DNA of 64,000 bases from Alcaligenes faecalis. GTDB lineage: Bacteria > Pseudomonadota > Gammaproteobacteria > Burkholderiales > Burkholderiaceae_B. Position 1 is the first letter of the stretch, and the number at the start of each line of letters is the position of its first letter. Below the pieces are notes generated by a model. That model saw only the letters and a program-made list of their open reading frames with translations. It was not told where the DNA came from and did not search any database. Positions 7,230 to 15,986 of the stretch are shown piece by piece. The DNA lies in NCBI RefSeq assembly GCF_041521385.1, contig NZ_CP168006.1, positions 2,459,095 to 2,523,094 of the forward strand, read 5' to 3'. Made by a program: the position numbers and the translations under genes.

Positions 7230-9356
7230 TTAGAATTTTAGGGTGGCCGAAGCCAGGAAGGTACGTGGCGAGCCTTGGCCATTACTCAACGGTACGACCC
7301 AGTAGGCTTTATTGCCCACGTTTTCCAGACTGGCGCGCAAGGTCAATTCCTTGCCGGCAAAACGTGTTTTGTAGCGCATGCCCAGGTCATAGGTGGTCAC
7401 GCCCGGCATGTAGTAGCTGTTGCTGGCGTTGGCATATTGCTTGGACTGGCTGTGCAGGTTGGCATTTACGGTCAGGCCCTGAACAAAAGGCGTATCCCAT
7501 TCAATCCCAGCCTTGGCGACCCAGCGGGACAGGCCCACGGCGCTACGTCCTTCGGTATCCGGGTTGCTGGCCTTGCGAATTTTCGGGTCCAGGTAGGCGA
7601 TACCGCCGGTCAGACGCCAGTTCTCGGCAATCTGGCCAAACACCTGTACTTCCACACCCCGGTTGCGCTGGCGACCGTCGTAGCTCAGGTTGGGCTTGCC
7701 ATTGATACGCTCATTGCTTTCGTAGCTATTGGGTTGGGTAATGTCGAACAGGGCGGCGGTCAGTGCGTAGTCTCCGCTGTCGTACTTCATCCCAATTTCG
7801 TATTGGCGTGTTTTCTGGGGTGCGAAAACCTGGCCTTCGTTGGCGTAGTCGTCACCCACAATCATCCCTCGAGTCAGACCCTCGGCATAGTTGGCGTATA
7901 GCATCCAGTCGTCCCGCAGTTGCCAAACACCGGCAATGGTGGGAGTCAGGGCGTTCTTGCTGTAGTTGTCGCTCTTGCCACTTTTATCCTTGGTGCTCAC
8001 CCACTGTTGGCGCAGACCCAGGGTCAGTTGATATTTGCCGTCCGCAAAAGACAGGGTATCGGCCAGCGCGGCACTATACAAATAGCTGACGTTAGGCGCA
8101 CGTAGTCCATTCATGGGGACATAAGGGCGAGCCGGGTAGTCCGGATCGTAGATATTGATCGTCTCGGACCAGCCTTTGATGGAAGTGTTGTCGATGCGTG
8201 AGCTTTTGCGGTTCCAGTCCACTCCGGCGCTGATGGTATGGTGCACAGAGCCGGTGTCGAAGCTGTAGAACAGGCCGCTATTGGCAGCCAGGTTGTAGCC
8301 GGTATTGTTACGCCGAGTCGCAGCCAGCTTCAGGTCCCCTTGCTCGTTCAGCAAGGTGCTGCCCTTGGTGTTGTAGTTGCTCATCTCGGACTTGCTGTAA
8401 CCCGCCGAACCGTAGACGGCCAGCTTGTCGCTGGCGGCCCAGTCCGCCCGTACCAGTGCCGTGGTTTCACGCGTCAGGCCAGCGGCCCAAGGGACACCCA
8501 GTAAAACATTGCCTTTGGGTGGTGTGGGCAAGGGGTTCTTGTCCAGACCCTTGGCCAGACGCACACCCCGGTTCAGGCCCGAAATGTACTCTTCCAGGTG
8601 ATACAGATCGGCGGACAATTTAACTGATCCCAGCCGGTAGTCCGCTCCTAACGAGATCAGCTTGTCGCGATTGGTACGGTGGTCCACCACGCCCTCGCCG
8701 TCTTTGAATACGCCGTTCAAACGCAGGCCCAGCTCATTGGATTGCCCGAAACGACGGCCCAGATCCAGATGCGTCCCGAATTGGGAAGGCTGGATATAGG
8801 ACAGGGTGACGTTGGTGATGGGATCGTCCGTGGCGCGCTTGGACACCAGATTGATTGAGCCGCCCACATCATTGCTGGCATTCATGCCGTTCAGTACGGC
8901 AGAGGGGCCTTTGAGAATTTCTAAACGCTCTGCGATGGCCATCACGCGGCGGCCACTGGTCAAACCTTGCAAACCATTTAGAGACACGTCACCGGCACGG
9001 AAACCCCGTATATACATGGTGTCTTTGCCGCCCGTTCCACCTGCACCGGGGGTCTGTACGGAAGGATCGTTCTTGCTGATCAGAATGCGCAGTTCCTGAC
9101 CTTGCAGGTCTTCGATGTAGTCGCTGGTGTAGTTGATGGTGCTGAATGGGGTGTTCATGACATCCCGGTTGCCCAGCAAACCCAGATTGCCGCCGGTAGC
9201 GACATGATTGCCTTCATAAGCGGGGGGTAAGTCAATGTATTTGCTGGCTTTGACTTCAATGGTGGACAAAGACGTAACCGGGGGAGCATCGGAAGATTGT
9301 GCCCAACTGCTGCCCGCGCTAAGCAGGCTCAGGCCAATAAGGTAGGGAATACGCAT
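7230..9356 (-). CDS. TonB-dependent siderophore receptor
   Basis: A 708-residue outer-membrane receptor. The start is at MRIPYLIGLSLLSAGSSWAQ, a signal peptide; the frame stays open for 20 codons upstream, but these are AT-rich and overlap the Fur-like site. After the signal comes STIEVKASKYID (TonB-box region), then the plug domain with DTMYIRGFRAGDVSLNG and RLEILKGPSAVLNGM. The beta-barrel ends GSPRTFLASATLKF, with a terminal Phe as expected for outer-membrane insertion. This is the FhuE/FoxA/PupB class of ferric-siderophore receptors; the exact ligand cannot be read from sequence. No siderophore synthesis genes are nearby. It is probably iron-repressed through the Fur-like site at 9377-9395. 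Confidence 0.93.
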   Translation of the reverse strand: MRIPYLIGLSLLSAGSSWAQSSDAPPVTSLSTIEVKASKYIDLPPAYEGNHVATGGNLGLLGNRDVMNTPFSTINYTSDYIEDLQGQELRILISKNDPSVQTPGAGGTGGKDTMYIRGFRAGDVSLNGLQGLTSGRRVMAIAERLEILKGPSAVLNGMNASNDVGGSINLVSKRATDDPITNVTLSYIQPSQFGTHLDLGRRFGQSNELGLRLNGVFKDGEGVVDHRTNRDKLISLGADYRLGSVKLSADLYHLEEYISGLNRGVRLAKGLDKNPLPTPPKGNVLLGVPWAAGLTRETTALVRADWAASDKLAVYGSAGYSKSEMSNYNTKGSTLLNEQGDLKLAATRRNNTGYNLAANSGLFYSFDTGSVHHTISAGVDWNRKSSRIDNTSIKGWSETINIYDPDYPARPYVPMNGLRAPNVSYLYSAALADTLSFADGKYQLTLGLRQQWVSTKDKSGKSDNYSKNALTPTIAGVWQLRDDWMLYANYAEGLTRGMIVGDDYANEGQVFAPQKTRQYEIGMKYDSGDYALTAALFDITQPNSYESNERINGKPNLSYDGRQRNRGVEVQVFGQIAENWRLTGGIAYLDPKIRKASNPDTEGRSAVGLSRWVAKAGIEWDTPFVQGLTVNANLHSQSKQYANASNSYYMPGVTTYDLGMRYKTRFAGKELTLRASLENVGNKAYWVVPLSNGQGSPRTFLASATLKF

Positions 9357-9376
9357 GAATCTGTAATTTAAATAAA

Positions 9377-9395
9377 AATAAAAATAATTCTCATT
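9377..9395 (-). promoter_or_regulatory. Fur-box-like site ahead of the siderophore receptor
   Basis: On the minus strand the 19-mer AATGAGAATTATTTTTATT matches 16 of 19 positions of the palindrome AATGAGAATCATTCTCATT, a common form of the Fur box. It ends about 20 bases before the receptor ATG, in a very AT-rich stretch. Confidence 0.65.
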
Positions 9396-9767
9396 AATTA
9401 TTTTGATTTGTAGCATTTGCTTGTAGGGGCTTCAAGTAGTTAGGCGCCTTTGTGATATAAAAACGACCCTAAAAAACTTAGGGGTATAAGGAGATGATTC
9501 GGTCGATTTCGTTCCGAAATCGGGCAAAAACCAGGGCTTCAGGGGGATTGTTGAGCAGAATTGGGGCGAGGGCCTGACAAGGCGGTGGAAGTGTGTCCAA
9601 TGACGCAGTTTTGGCAAAGCTGGCAGTGCTGCCAGAGCTTGTCTTCCTCTGCGCGCTGGTCTATGGACCATTTGTTGCAGAATTGATGCGCCTGTCGTTT
9701 CTTGGCAAGGCCTGCAAAGGCAGGCTGCAAGCCGTTTTCGACTTTATATCGGTGGAACGCAGTTCTT
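9396..9767. other. Divergent intergenic region between the receptor and bfd
   Basis: Around 370 bases with no convincing gene. It contains a small CCCTAA/TTAGGG hairpin near 9469-9485. Short frames on the minus strand have no ribosome sites and Pro/Arg-rich composition typical of shadows. Regulatory sites flank both ends (9377-9395 and 9768-9820). Confidence 0.5.
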
Positions 9768-9786
9768 AATGAGAATGACTCTTGAT
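9768..9786 (+). promoter_or_regulatory. Fur-box-like site 1 upstream of bfd
   Basis: AATGAGAATGACTCTTGAT agrees with 14 of 19 positions of AATGAGAATCATTCTCATT and is itself nearly palindromic (TGAGAAT/CTCTTGA). It lies about 30 bases before the bfd start. Confidence 0.55.
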
Positions 9787-9801
9787 ATTTTTAGGTTTCT
9801 T

Positions 9802-9820
9802 GATAATAATGGTTCTCATG
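9802..9820 (+). promoter_or_regulatory. Possible second Fur-box-like site overlapping the bfd start codon
   Basis: GATAATAATGGTTCTCATG matches 12 of 19 bases of GATAATGATAATCATTATC and includes the bfd ATG (9818). It is weaker than the upstream site and may be chance in an AT-rich leader. Confidence 0.35.
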
Positions 9821-10087
9821 TTTATCTGCATATGTAACGCGATCACCGAGCGTCAAGTACAAGAAGCAGTACGTGGCGGCGCTTCCAGCCTGGCAGACCT
9901 TCAAGGTCAGCTTGGGGTGGCGTCTTGCTGTGGCTGCTGCGCGGAGACGGCTCAGGATTATTTACCGGGTGGGCGCTATGCCAATCAAACCATGATTGCT
10001 AGCCTTGAAACCGCCCGGGTGGATTACGCTGCCAATGACAGCCTGATCCCTGCTCCTGAGTTTGGCCGCCTTGTTTGTCGCGCTTAA
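9818..10087 (+). CDS. bfd: Bacterioferritin-associated ferredoxin
   Basis: An 89-residue [2Fe-2S] protein that reduces bacterioferritin haem so that stored iron can be released. The start is set at ATG 9818 because the chain then begins MFICICNAITERQVQEAV, placing ligand cysteines at 4 and 6 and the CxxC pair at 38 and 41 (SCCGCC contains two extra Cys at 37 and 40), as in E. coli Bfd. It is about 25 residues longer at the C-terminus than E. coli Bfd, with a polar tail of no known role. The Shine-Dalgarno is weak. It is followed by its own terminator and then the bacterioferritin gene. Fur-like sites upstream fit iron-starvation induction. Confidence 0.93.
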   Translation: MFICICNAITERQVQEAVRGGASSLADLQGQLGVASCCGCCAETAQDYLPGGRYANQTMIASLETARVDYAANDSLIPAPEFGRLVCRA

Positions 10088-10160
10088 ACGCGTGTTTTTG
10101 ATCAGGATTTCCCATTCCCGCTATTGCTAGTGGGAATGATTGTTATTGATCCTGTTACTA

Positions 10161-10200
10161 ACCCAAAAGCGCAACGCTTTCTGGGTGCTTTTTCGTTTTT
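10161..10200 (+). terminator. Terminator after bfd
   Basis: ACCCAAAAGCG and CGCTTTCTGGGT form an imperfect 11-12 bp stem around CAA, followed by GCTTTTTCGTTTTTT. A separate small stem ATTCCC/GGGAAT lies at 10112-10137. Confidence 0.7.
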
Positions 10201-10357
10201 TAAGCCATTGCCCATGCGTGCATGGTAGCCTGTCACATTCATCCCCCACTGTATTTTTGCCTGCATCGCGCCTGTGCGCGATCTCTGGTGTGAGCAGCAT
10301 TTGTGGGGGCTCGGCGGCTCCTTGGGGGGAGCGCCGTCAGATTTACAGGAGAACAGC

Positions 10358-10837
10358 ATGTTTGGCGATAAAGTGGTAATTCAGCATCTGAACAAGCAGC
10401 TAAAGAACGAACTAACAGCAATCAATCAATACTTCTTGCACGCTCGCATGTTGAACCATTGGGGCTTTAACAAGCTGGGCAAACATGAGTATGACGAGTC
10501 GATCGGTGAGATGAAGCACGCCGATATGTTGATTGAACGTATCTTCATGTTGGACGGCCTGCCCAATCTGCAGGACATGCACAAGATCATGATCGGTGAG
10601 AACGTGCCTGAACTGCTGGGCTGTGACTTGAAGCTGGAACAGGCTGCCCGCCAGACCGTGGTGGAGGCCATTGAATACTGTGAGTCCACACGTGACTACG
10701 TGTCGCGTGATTTGTTCTTGAAGATCCTGGACGATACTGAAGAGCATATCGACTGGCTGGGCACACAGCTCGAATTGATCGAAAAAGTGGGACTGCAAAA
10801 CTACCTACAGTCGCAGATGGGCGACCACGACGAGTAA
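10358..10837 (+). CDS. bfr: Bacterioferritin
   Basis: A 159-residue haem-containing ferritin that oxidises Fe(II) and stores iron in a 24-mer shell. The start at ATG 10358 is fixed by ACAGGAGAACAGC upstream and by alignment with E. coli Bfr. Met52 is the haem-ligand position. Ferroxidase residues E18, E51, H54, E94 and H130 are all present. The position equivalent to E. coli E127 is Thr (DDTEEH), with Glu at 128 and 129. It is adjacent to bfd, its electron donor, but separated by a terminator, so the two can be regulated oppositely by iron. A strong terminator follows. Confidence 0.96.
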   Translation: MFGDKVVIQHLNKQLKNELTAINQYFLHARMLNHWGFNKLGKHEYDESIGEMKHADMLIERIFMLDGLPNLQDMHKIMIGENVPELLGCDLKLEQAARQTVVEAIEYCESTRDYVSRDLFLKILDDTEEHIDWLGTQLELIEKVGLQNYLQSQMGDHDE

Positions 10838-10858
10838 GTTGGCTCGTTGTTCAGGCAA

Positions 10859-10894
10859 TAAAAAGCACCCGTTATATAACGGGTGCTTTTTATT
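10859..10894 (+). terminator. Strong terminator after bfr
   Basis: AAAAGCACCCGTTAT and ATAACGGGTGCTTTT form a near-perfect palindromic stem (10861-10890) ending in T residues. Confidence 0.92.
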
Positions 10895-10967
10895 TGCCTT
10901 GTCAGGCGCTGTGCACAGTCTTGGATGCGAAGCGCCTAAGGGCAAGAGGGAGTGTGCGGCTGTTGTT

Positions 10968-11591
10968 TTAGAAGGACTTGCTTGGGCAACCAGGAACCTT
11001 GCCCCAGGCATTGTTCGGACCGCAATATTTGTTCCGGGCATCCCAGGAGCAGCTTGGACGATCGAAAAACCCCTTTTGGCTACAAGCATTTAACTCTTGT
11101 TGCAGTTGGGCCTGCCAGGCACCGCCATTGTTGCTGGCAACTTGAATATCTTGCGGTGGTGGTGGCGGTGGTGTGCCGACATCGACCGGCTGAATAGGCT
11201 CGGTGCCACCCAGATTCACGCGTGCAATTCCTTGCAGCTCCCGGTTCTGCTCGGCCATGGCAATTTGTATGGCCTGCTCCAGCGAAATGGAGGTTGTGGC
11301 CAAAGCAATAGGAGGCTGCTCTTCGGTAAGGGTAGACGTGTCGATTTCCCAAGCAATCGGCGTTGGGGTTTGTGGCACGCCTAAGCGACCATTGATCAAG
11401 GGCTGTGGCGGCTGGGCGGTAAAGGGCTTGCCATCGGCATCCAGCGTAGGCAGATCGGACGGATCAGGCGGACTGACCACCATAGACTTCTCTGGGCCGT
11501 GCGCGATGAGCCAGTTCCCCAGTTCCAGGCCACCCCATACTGAGGCACCTGCGGCCAGCAGCAAGACAGCAATGATAAAACGCCAGGGCAT
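10968..11591 (-). CDS. Membrane-anchored or exported protein with Cys-rich C-terminus, unknown function
   Basis: A 207-residue protein. Residues 4-24 (RFIIAVLLLAAGASVWGGLEL) form a signal anchor. A Pro/Asp-rich stretch (about 40-80) and a polyproline run GTPPPPPPQD (about 140) suggest an extended periplasmic linker. The last 45 residues carry four Cys in the pattern C-x(9)-C-x(8)-C-x(11)-C with Trp and Tyr (SCSWDARNKYCGPNNAWGKVPGC), resembling a small disulphide-stabilised module. I recognise no named family. It lies downstream of prfC in the same orientation but with about 110 bases between, so it may be separately transcribed. Confidence 0.7.
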   Translation of the reverse strand: MPWRFIIAVLLLAAGASVWGGLELGNWLIAHGPEKSMVVSPPDPSDLPTLDADGKPFTAQPPQPLINGRLGVPQTPTPIAWEIDTSTLTEEQPPIALATTSISLEQAIQIAMAEQNRELQGIARVNLGGTEPIQPVDVGTPPPPPPQDIQVASNNGGAWQAQLQQELNACSQKGFFDRPSCSWDARNKYCGPNNAWGKVPGCPSKSF

Positions 11592-11701
11592 AAGCGATGT
11601 CTCGGTTTTGAGTCAGGAGCGATCCGATGGGTCGGATGCGCGTTATTAAAAGAAAAGAGCCGTCATTGTAGCGAAATGTCAGCCCTGCTCTTGTGACAGA
11701 A

Positions 11702-13315
11702 TTAGACGGCATCCCCGAAAACGTGTCCACCGTGTTCACGTAATGCGTGGAATTCAATGCCCGGATTCAGCTCCTGAGCCACGCGCAGTTGCGCAGGCGA
11801 TGTTGCTAAAAAGGCAATGGCCTCAACCACGTCATAGGCAATATTGCCCGCGTTGGTCTCGATAAATTTCTTCATGTCTTTGGGGTCTTTGGCGGTAACC
11901 CAACGGGCCATGTTAAAGCGGCTGGACGACAGGCGGGCTTCCACACCGTATTCGGTTTTCAGGCGATGGGCTACCACTTCAAACTGCAGTTGGCCAACTG
12001 CACCCAGCAGCATCATGCCGCCTGCCATATGGGGGCGGAACACCTGAATGGCGCCCTCTTCACCCAGTTGGGTCAGGCCGGTACGCAACTGTTTGGTACG
12101 TAATGGATCTTTGACTTCAATGGACTGGAACAGTTCAGGGGCAAAGAAAGGCAGGCCGGTGAACTGCAGGTTTTCGCCTTCAGTCAGTACGTCGCCCAAT
12201 TGCAGGATGCCGTGGTTGGGCACACCGATAATGTCGCCGGCAAAGGCATCGTCCAGGAGTTCGCGACGTTGCGACAGGAAGGACACCACGTTATTGGGGC
12301 GAATTTCCTTGCCGGTACGCGACACTTTCAGTTTCATGCCGCGCTTGAAGTGGCCGGAGCTCACGCGCACAAAGGCCACGCGGTCGCGGTGGGCGGGGTC
12401 CATATTGGCTTGCACCTTGAACACGACACCACTGAACTTGGGTTCGTCGGGCTGTACGTCGCGTTGCAAGGCGGCGCGTGGGCCAGGAGAAGGCGCCAGG
12501 TCAACCAGTGCGTCCAGCACTTCCTGCACACCAAAGTTATTGATGGCCGAGCCAAAGAACACGGGGGTTTGCTTGCCCGCCAGGAATAGGTCCAGGTTGA
12601 ATTCGGGTGCGGCGGCGTTGAGCAGTTCGATCTCTTCCTGCGCCTTTTCAAAGGGCTCGCCAAACCGTTCAGCAATCACTGGGTTGTCCAGGCCGGGGAT
12701 GATTTCATCCTGGCCATGGCGTTCCTGACCGGGCTTGAACACACGCATATGGTTGGCGCGCAGATTGAATACGCCACCAAAGCGGCGCGCCATCCCGATA
12801 GGCCAGGAAAAGGGCACGACTTCCATGCCCAGGTGCGATTCAATTTCCGACAGCACATCCAGCGGCTCTTGAACTTCGCGGTCCAGCTTGTTCACGAAAG
12901 TGATGATGGGCGTATTGCGGGCCCGGCACACTTGCAAGAGGCGAATGGTTTGCGGCTCCACACCATTGGCCGCGTCAATGACCATCAGGGCGGCGTCCAC
13001 GGCGGTCAGCACACGGTAGGTATCTTCCGAGAAGTCCTGGTGGCCGGGGGTGTCAAGCAAGTTGATCACGCAGTCGCGGTACTCCATCTGCATGACCGAG
13101 GAGGCCACCGATATACCACGTTGCTTTTCAATTTCCATCCAGTCCGAGGAGGCATGACGGCTGGCCTTACGGGCCTTGACGCTACCGGCAATCTGAATCG
13201 CACCTGCGAACAGCAGCAATTTTTCTGTCAGTGTGGTCTTACCCGCGTCAGGATGAGAAATGATGGCAAAGGTGCGGCGTTTCTTGACTTCAGAGCGTAT
13301 GTCACCGGACGACAT
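11702..13315 (-). CDS. prfC: Peptide chain release factor 3 (RF3)
   Basis: A 537-residue translational GTPase that removes RF1/RF2 from the ribosome after peptide release. G1 is HPDAGKTT (about residues 21-28), G2 lies in QRGISVASSVM, G3 is DTPGH, and G4 is NKLD (about 141-144). The remainder matches domains II and III of RF3, including LQFTGLPFFAPELF and the closing QELNPGIEFHALREHG. Length equals that of E. coli RF3. It appears to be transcribed alone or with the downstream unknown gene. Confidence 0.97.
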   Translation of the reverse strand: MSSGDIRSEVKKRRTFAIISHPDAGKTTLTEKLLLFAGAIQIAGSVKARKASRHASSDWMEIEKQRGISVASSVMQMEYRDCVINLLDTPGHQDFSEDTYRVLTAVDAALMVIDAANGVEPQTIRLLQVCRARNTPIITFVNKLDREVQEPLDVLSEIESHLGMEVVPFSWPIGMARRFGGVFNLRANHMRVFKPGQERHGQDEIIPGLDNPVIAERFGEPFEKAQEEIELLNAAAPEFNLDLFLAGKQTPVFFGSAINNFGVQEVLDALVDLAPSPGPRAALQRDVQPDEPKFSGVVFKVQANMDPAHRDRVAFVRVSSGHFKRGMKLKVSRTGKEIRPNNVVSFLSQRRELLDDAFAGDIIGVPNHGILQLGDVLTEGENLQFTGLPFFAPELFQSIEVKDPLRTKQLRTGLTQLGEEGAIQVFRPHMAGGMMLLGAVGQLQFEVVAHRLKTEYGVEARLSSSRFNMARWVTAKDPKDMKKFIETNAGNIAYDVVEAIAFLATSPAQLRVAQELNPGIEFHALREHGGHVFGDAV

Positions 13316-13412
13316 TGAAAATCCTTGTGGCAGCGCCAGTCTGGCGCGTGGAAAACAGTGAGCGAATTATCCGTAAAGCAGGGCCTGGGGGCAAGTTGAT
13401 GCGTGCACAAGG

Positions 13413-14036
13413 CTAACGCGACACGCCGGCCAATACCGTCCCTGCCAGAATAAATAGCGAACCGAATACGCGGTTCAGCAGCCGTACATGGCTGGCCTGA
13501 CGCAGCAAATGCAACATGCGAGCGGCCAACGACGTGTAGCAACCCATGGCCACCAGATCCGTAAAACACAGGGTCATGGCGATCAGCAGGTATTGCAGCG
13601 GCATGGGCCGATTCAAGTCCAGAAACTGGGGCATGATGGCCAGCAGAAATACCAGACCTTTTGGGTTGGTGATATTGATCAGGCAACCACGAATCAATAA
13701 ATCGCGAATGCGAAAGTCGCTGGGTTCCTGGCCTGTGACCTGCACCGGCATGGCGTCGGTGCGCAATTGCTTCCAGCCCAGATAAATCAGGTAGGCTGCA
13801 CCCAGCCATTTGAGCGTGGTGAACGCCAGTTCCGAGCGCGCCAGAATCTGTCCCAGCCCCAGGCTGATGATGAATATCTGAATCATGATTCCGATATTCA
13901 GACCAATTGCCATCCAGTAGCCACGCCTGAAGCCGTATTTCAGGCCGGAGGACATGGAGGAAATCGCACCTGGGCCAGGTGAGAATGAAATAACCCAGGA
14001 AGCCGCGAAAAAGGCAAGCCAGGTGCTCAGTGCCAT
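13413..14036 (-). CDS. LysE/RhtB family amino-acid exporter
   Basis: A 207-residue inner-membrane protein with about six hydrophobic segments. The N-terminal ISFSPGPGAISSMSSGLKYGFRRG is the family signature (SPGP motif and following G-rich helix). ITNPKGLVFLLAIMPQF around residue 125 is the second conserved segment. Relatives export amino acids such as homoserine, threonine, lysine or leucine; the substrate here cannot be told. It is separated from rhlE by strong hairpins and from prfC by about 97 bases. Confidence 0.9.
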   Translation of the reverse strand: MALSTWLAFFAASWVISFSPGPGAISSMSSGLKYGFRRGYWMAIGLNIGIMIQIFIISLGLGQILARSELAFTTLKWLGAAYLIYLGWKQLRTDAMPVQVTGQEPSDFRIRDLLIRGCLINITNPKGLVFLLAIMPQFLDLNRPMPLQYLLIAMTLCFTDLVAMGCYTSLAARMLHLLRQASHVRLLNRVFGSLFILAGTVLAGVSR

Positions 14037-14051
14037 GATGTGCTCGGTTCA

Positions 14052-14087
14052 AAGGCGGGCGCTGTGCCCGCCTTGGGCAGGCACAGC
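14052..14087 (-). terminator. Strong hairpins between rhlE and the LysE-family gene
   Basis: GCTGTGCCCGCC (14061-14072) pairs with GGCAGGCACAGC (14076-14087) with one mismatch. Alternatively AAGGCGGGC (14053-14061) pairs with GCCCGCCTT (14066-14074). The two foldings are mutually exclusive. There is no long T-tract, so termination is probable but not certain. Confidence 0.5.
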
Positions 14088-14100
14088 CCCTTTGCAGGGT

Positions 14101-15561
14101 TTAGGCTTTGGCTTGGGCGGAGCTGCGGTTGCTGCGGTTCGGGCCGCGGCTGTCCTGACGGCCACCGGGGCGACCTTGACCGGTACGAGCACCACCACCT
14201 GCACCGCCAGGAGCGGCACTGCGACGTGGGCGGTTGTCGTTGCCAGGACGGCGTGGACGGCTTTCGCCATTGCCACCACGGCCTTCAGCCGAGCGGCCTT
14301 GGCCACCCCCGTTGGAGCGGCGGGCGCCAGGAGCACGAGCGCCGGGAGCGTTGTTGAAACGGCGCTCTGCGTAGGTGTCTTCCTTGGCTTCTTCGGCCAG
14401 AGCCGCACGTGAAGGAGGCGTCCAGCCTTCCACCACGATGCGCTCGATCGGATTGCGGGTCATGCGCTCGATTTGCTTGAGCAAACGCATTTCGCTGCGA
14501 TCGACCAGCGACAGGGCCACGCCTTCGCTACCGGCACGGCCAGTACGGCCAATGCGGTGAACGTAGTCTTCAGGCACGTTGGGCAGTTCAAAGTTGACCA
14601 CGTAAGGCAGTTGATCAATGTCCAGACCGCGGGCGGCGATGTCGGTGGCAACCAGCACGACGACCTTGCCGTTCTTGAAGCCGGCCAGCGCACGAGTACG
14701 AGCCGCCTGGCTCTTGTTGCCGTGCAGGGCTTCGGCGGCCATACCGTCCTTGGACAGTTTCTCGGCCAAACGGTTGGCGCCGTGCTTGGTGCGGCAGAAC
14801 ACCAGAACCTGGTTCCAGCCGCTTTCGCGGATGATGTGGCTCAGCAGGTCCCGTTTGTGTGCCTGGTCTGCCAGGATTACTTGTTGGGTAATCAGTTCGT
14901 TGGTGGTGTTGCGGGCAGCAACGGCCACTTCGTCCGGATTGTTCAGTGAACCACGGGCCAGATCACGGATTTCGTCCGAGAAGGTCGCCGAGAACAGCAG
15001 GGTCTGACGTTCAACCGGCATCAGGCTGATGATCTTGCGAATGTCGCGGATAAAGCCCATGTCCAGCATACGGTCGGCTTCGTCCAGTACCAGGATTTCC
15101 ACGCCGGTCAGATCTACCGTGCGTTGACGTACGTGGTCCAGCAAACGGCCGGGCGTGGCCACCAGAATGTCCAGAGGCTTACGCAGTGCATGGAACTGGG
15201 GGTTGATGTTCACGCCACCAAACATGACCATCGAGCGCAGACGGGTGTGCTGGCTGTACAAACGTACCGATTCTTCAACCTGGGCGGCCAGTTCACGGGT
15301 AGGGGCCAGGATCAGCGCGCGTGGGCGGCCTGGTTTGCGGTTTTGCTGAGGGTTGTTCAGCAGGCGGTGCAAGATAGGCAGGGTAAAGCCTGCGGTCTTG
15401 CCGGTGCCGGTTTGAGCAGCAGCCAACAGGTCACCACCTTCAATGACCTTGGGGATAGCCTGGGCCTGAATAGGAGTGGGGTGGGTATAGCCTGCGTCGG
15501 TTACGGCACGCAACAGAGGTTCTGCCAGCTCAAGAGAGGCAAAAGTGATTTGAGAGTCCAA
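14101..15561 (-). CDS. rhlE: DEAD-box ATP-dependent RNA helicase, RhlE type
   Basis: A 486-residue helicase. The Q motif ([11 protein letters not shown]...[10 protein letters not shown]), motif I AQTGTGKT, motif II DEAD, motif III SAT and motif [10 protein letters not shown] are all present in order. The C-terminal ~110 residues are Arg/Gly/Asn-rich ([17 protein letters not shown] and similar), the basic RNA-binding tail typical of RhlE. It probably unwinds structured mRNA or assists ribosome assembly, often in cold adaptation. A good -10 element (TATAAT, minus strand 15709-15714) lies about 150 bases upstream. Confidence 0.94.
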   Translation of the reverse strand: MDSQITFASLELAEPLLRAVTDAGYTHPTPIQAQAIPKVIEGGDLLAAAQTGTGKTAGFTLPILHRLLNNPQQNRKPGRPRALILAPTRELAAQVEESVRLYSQHTRLRSMVMFGGVNINPQFHALRKPLDILVATPGRLLDHVRQRTVDLTGVEILVLDEADRMLDMGFIRDIRKIISLMPVERQTLLFSATFSDEIRDLARGSLNNPDEVAVAARNTTNELITQQVILADQAHKRDLLSHIIRESGWNQVLVFCRTKHGANRLAEKLSKDGMAAEALHGNKSQAARTRALAGFKNGKVVVLVATDIAARGLDIDQLPYVVNFELPNVPEDYVHRIGRTGRAGSEGVALSLVDRSEMRLLKQIERMTRNPIERIVVEGWTPPSRAALAEEAKEDTYAERRFNNAPGARAPGARRSNGGGQGRSAEGRGGNGESRPRRPGNDNRPRRSAAPGGAGGGARTGQGRPGGRQDSRGPNRSNRSSAQAKA

Positions 15562-15986
15562 GAATTTTCCAGTGACTAGCCCAAAAGCCCTCTTTGGGGC
15601 CCTACCAATCCAGGCTAAGGTATTTTGTTATGGCGACAATGCCACGGCAGGGGCAAGAACGCCGCCTGCTGCAAGAGGCGCAGTGATTGGTGCGCTGCGC
15701 AATCGACCATTATAGCGTGAAATCAGTAAAAATCCTCATTGACCATCTTGTATCATTTTGAGTGGTCGCGTTAAAACAACCTGCTTCAAGCGTAAACGGT
15801 CAGGCGGATTGTCCAGCCCGATTTGACAGAAATTGTTAAACGTCGCCATAGACGCACTTGTTATGCGGCGGTACGCGGTTTACGCTTGGCGTGCATGGGG
15901 CGCCGGGCTTTGTTTGGCACGTGCCCGAGCGAATGGGGTGCAACCCGTTTTTGTTGTTTATCTGCTTATTTTTGCAGGAAAAAATC
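15562..15986. other. Divergent intergenic region rhlE / lemA
   Basis: About 425 bases with no recognised gene. It holds the candidate rhlE -10 at 15709-15714 and a perfect sigma-70 -35 hexamer TTGACA at 15823-15828 facing lemA. A weak CATAGA follows 18-19 bases later, and the lemA mRNA would then have a leader of about 130 bases. The open frame upstream of lemA (from 15858) has no ribosome site and is not proposed as coding. Confidence 0.5.
15709..15714 (-). promoter_or_regulatory. Probable -10 element for rhlE
   Basis: The minus strand reads a perfect TATAAT, preceded by ACGC. The matching -35 is poor, so the call rests on the -10 and its position within the otherwise empty leader. Confidence 0.4.
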
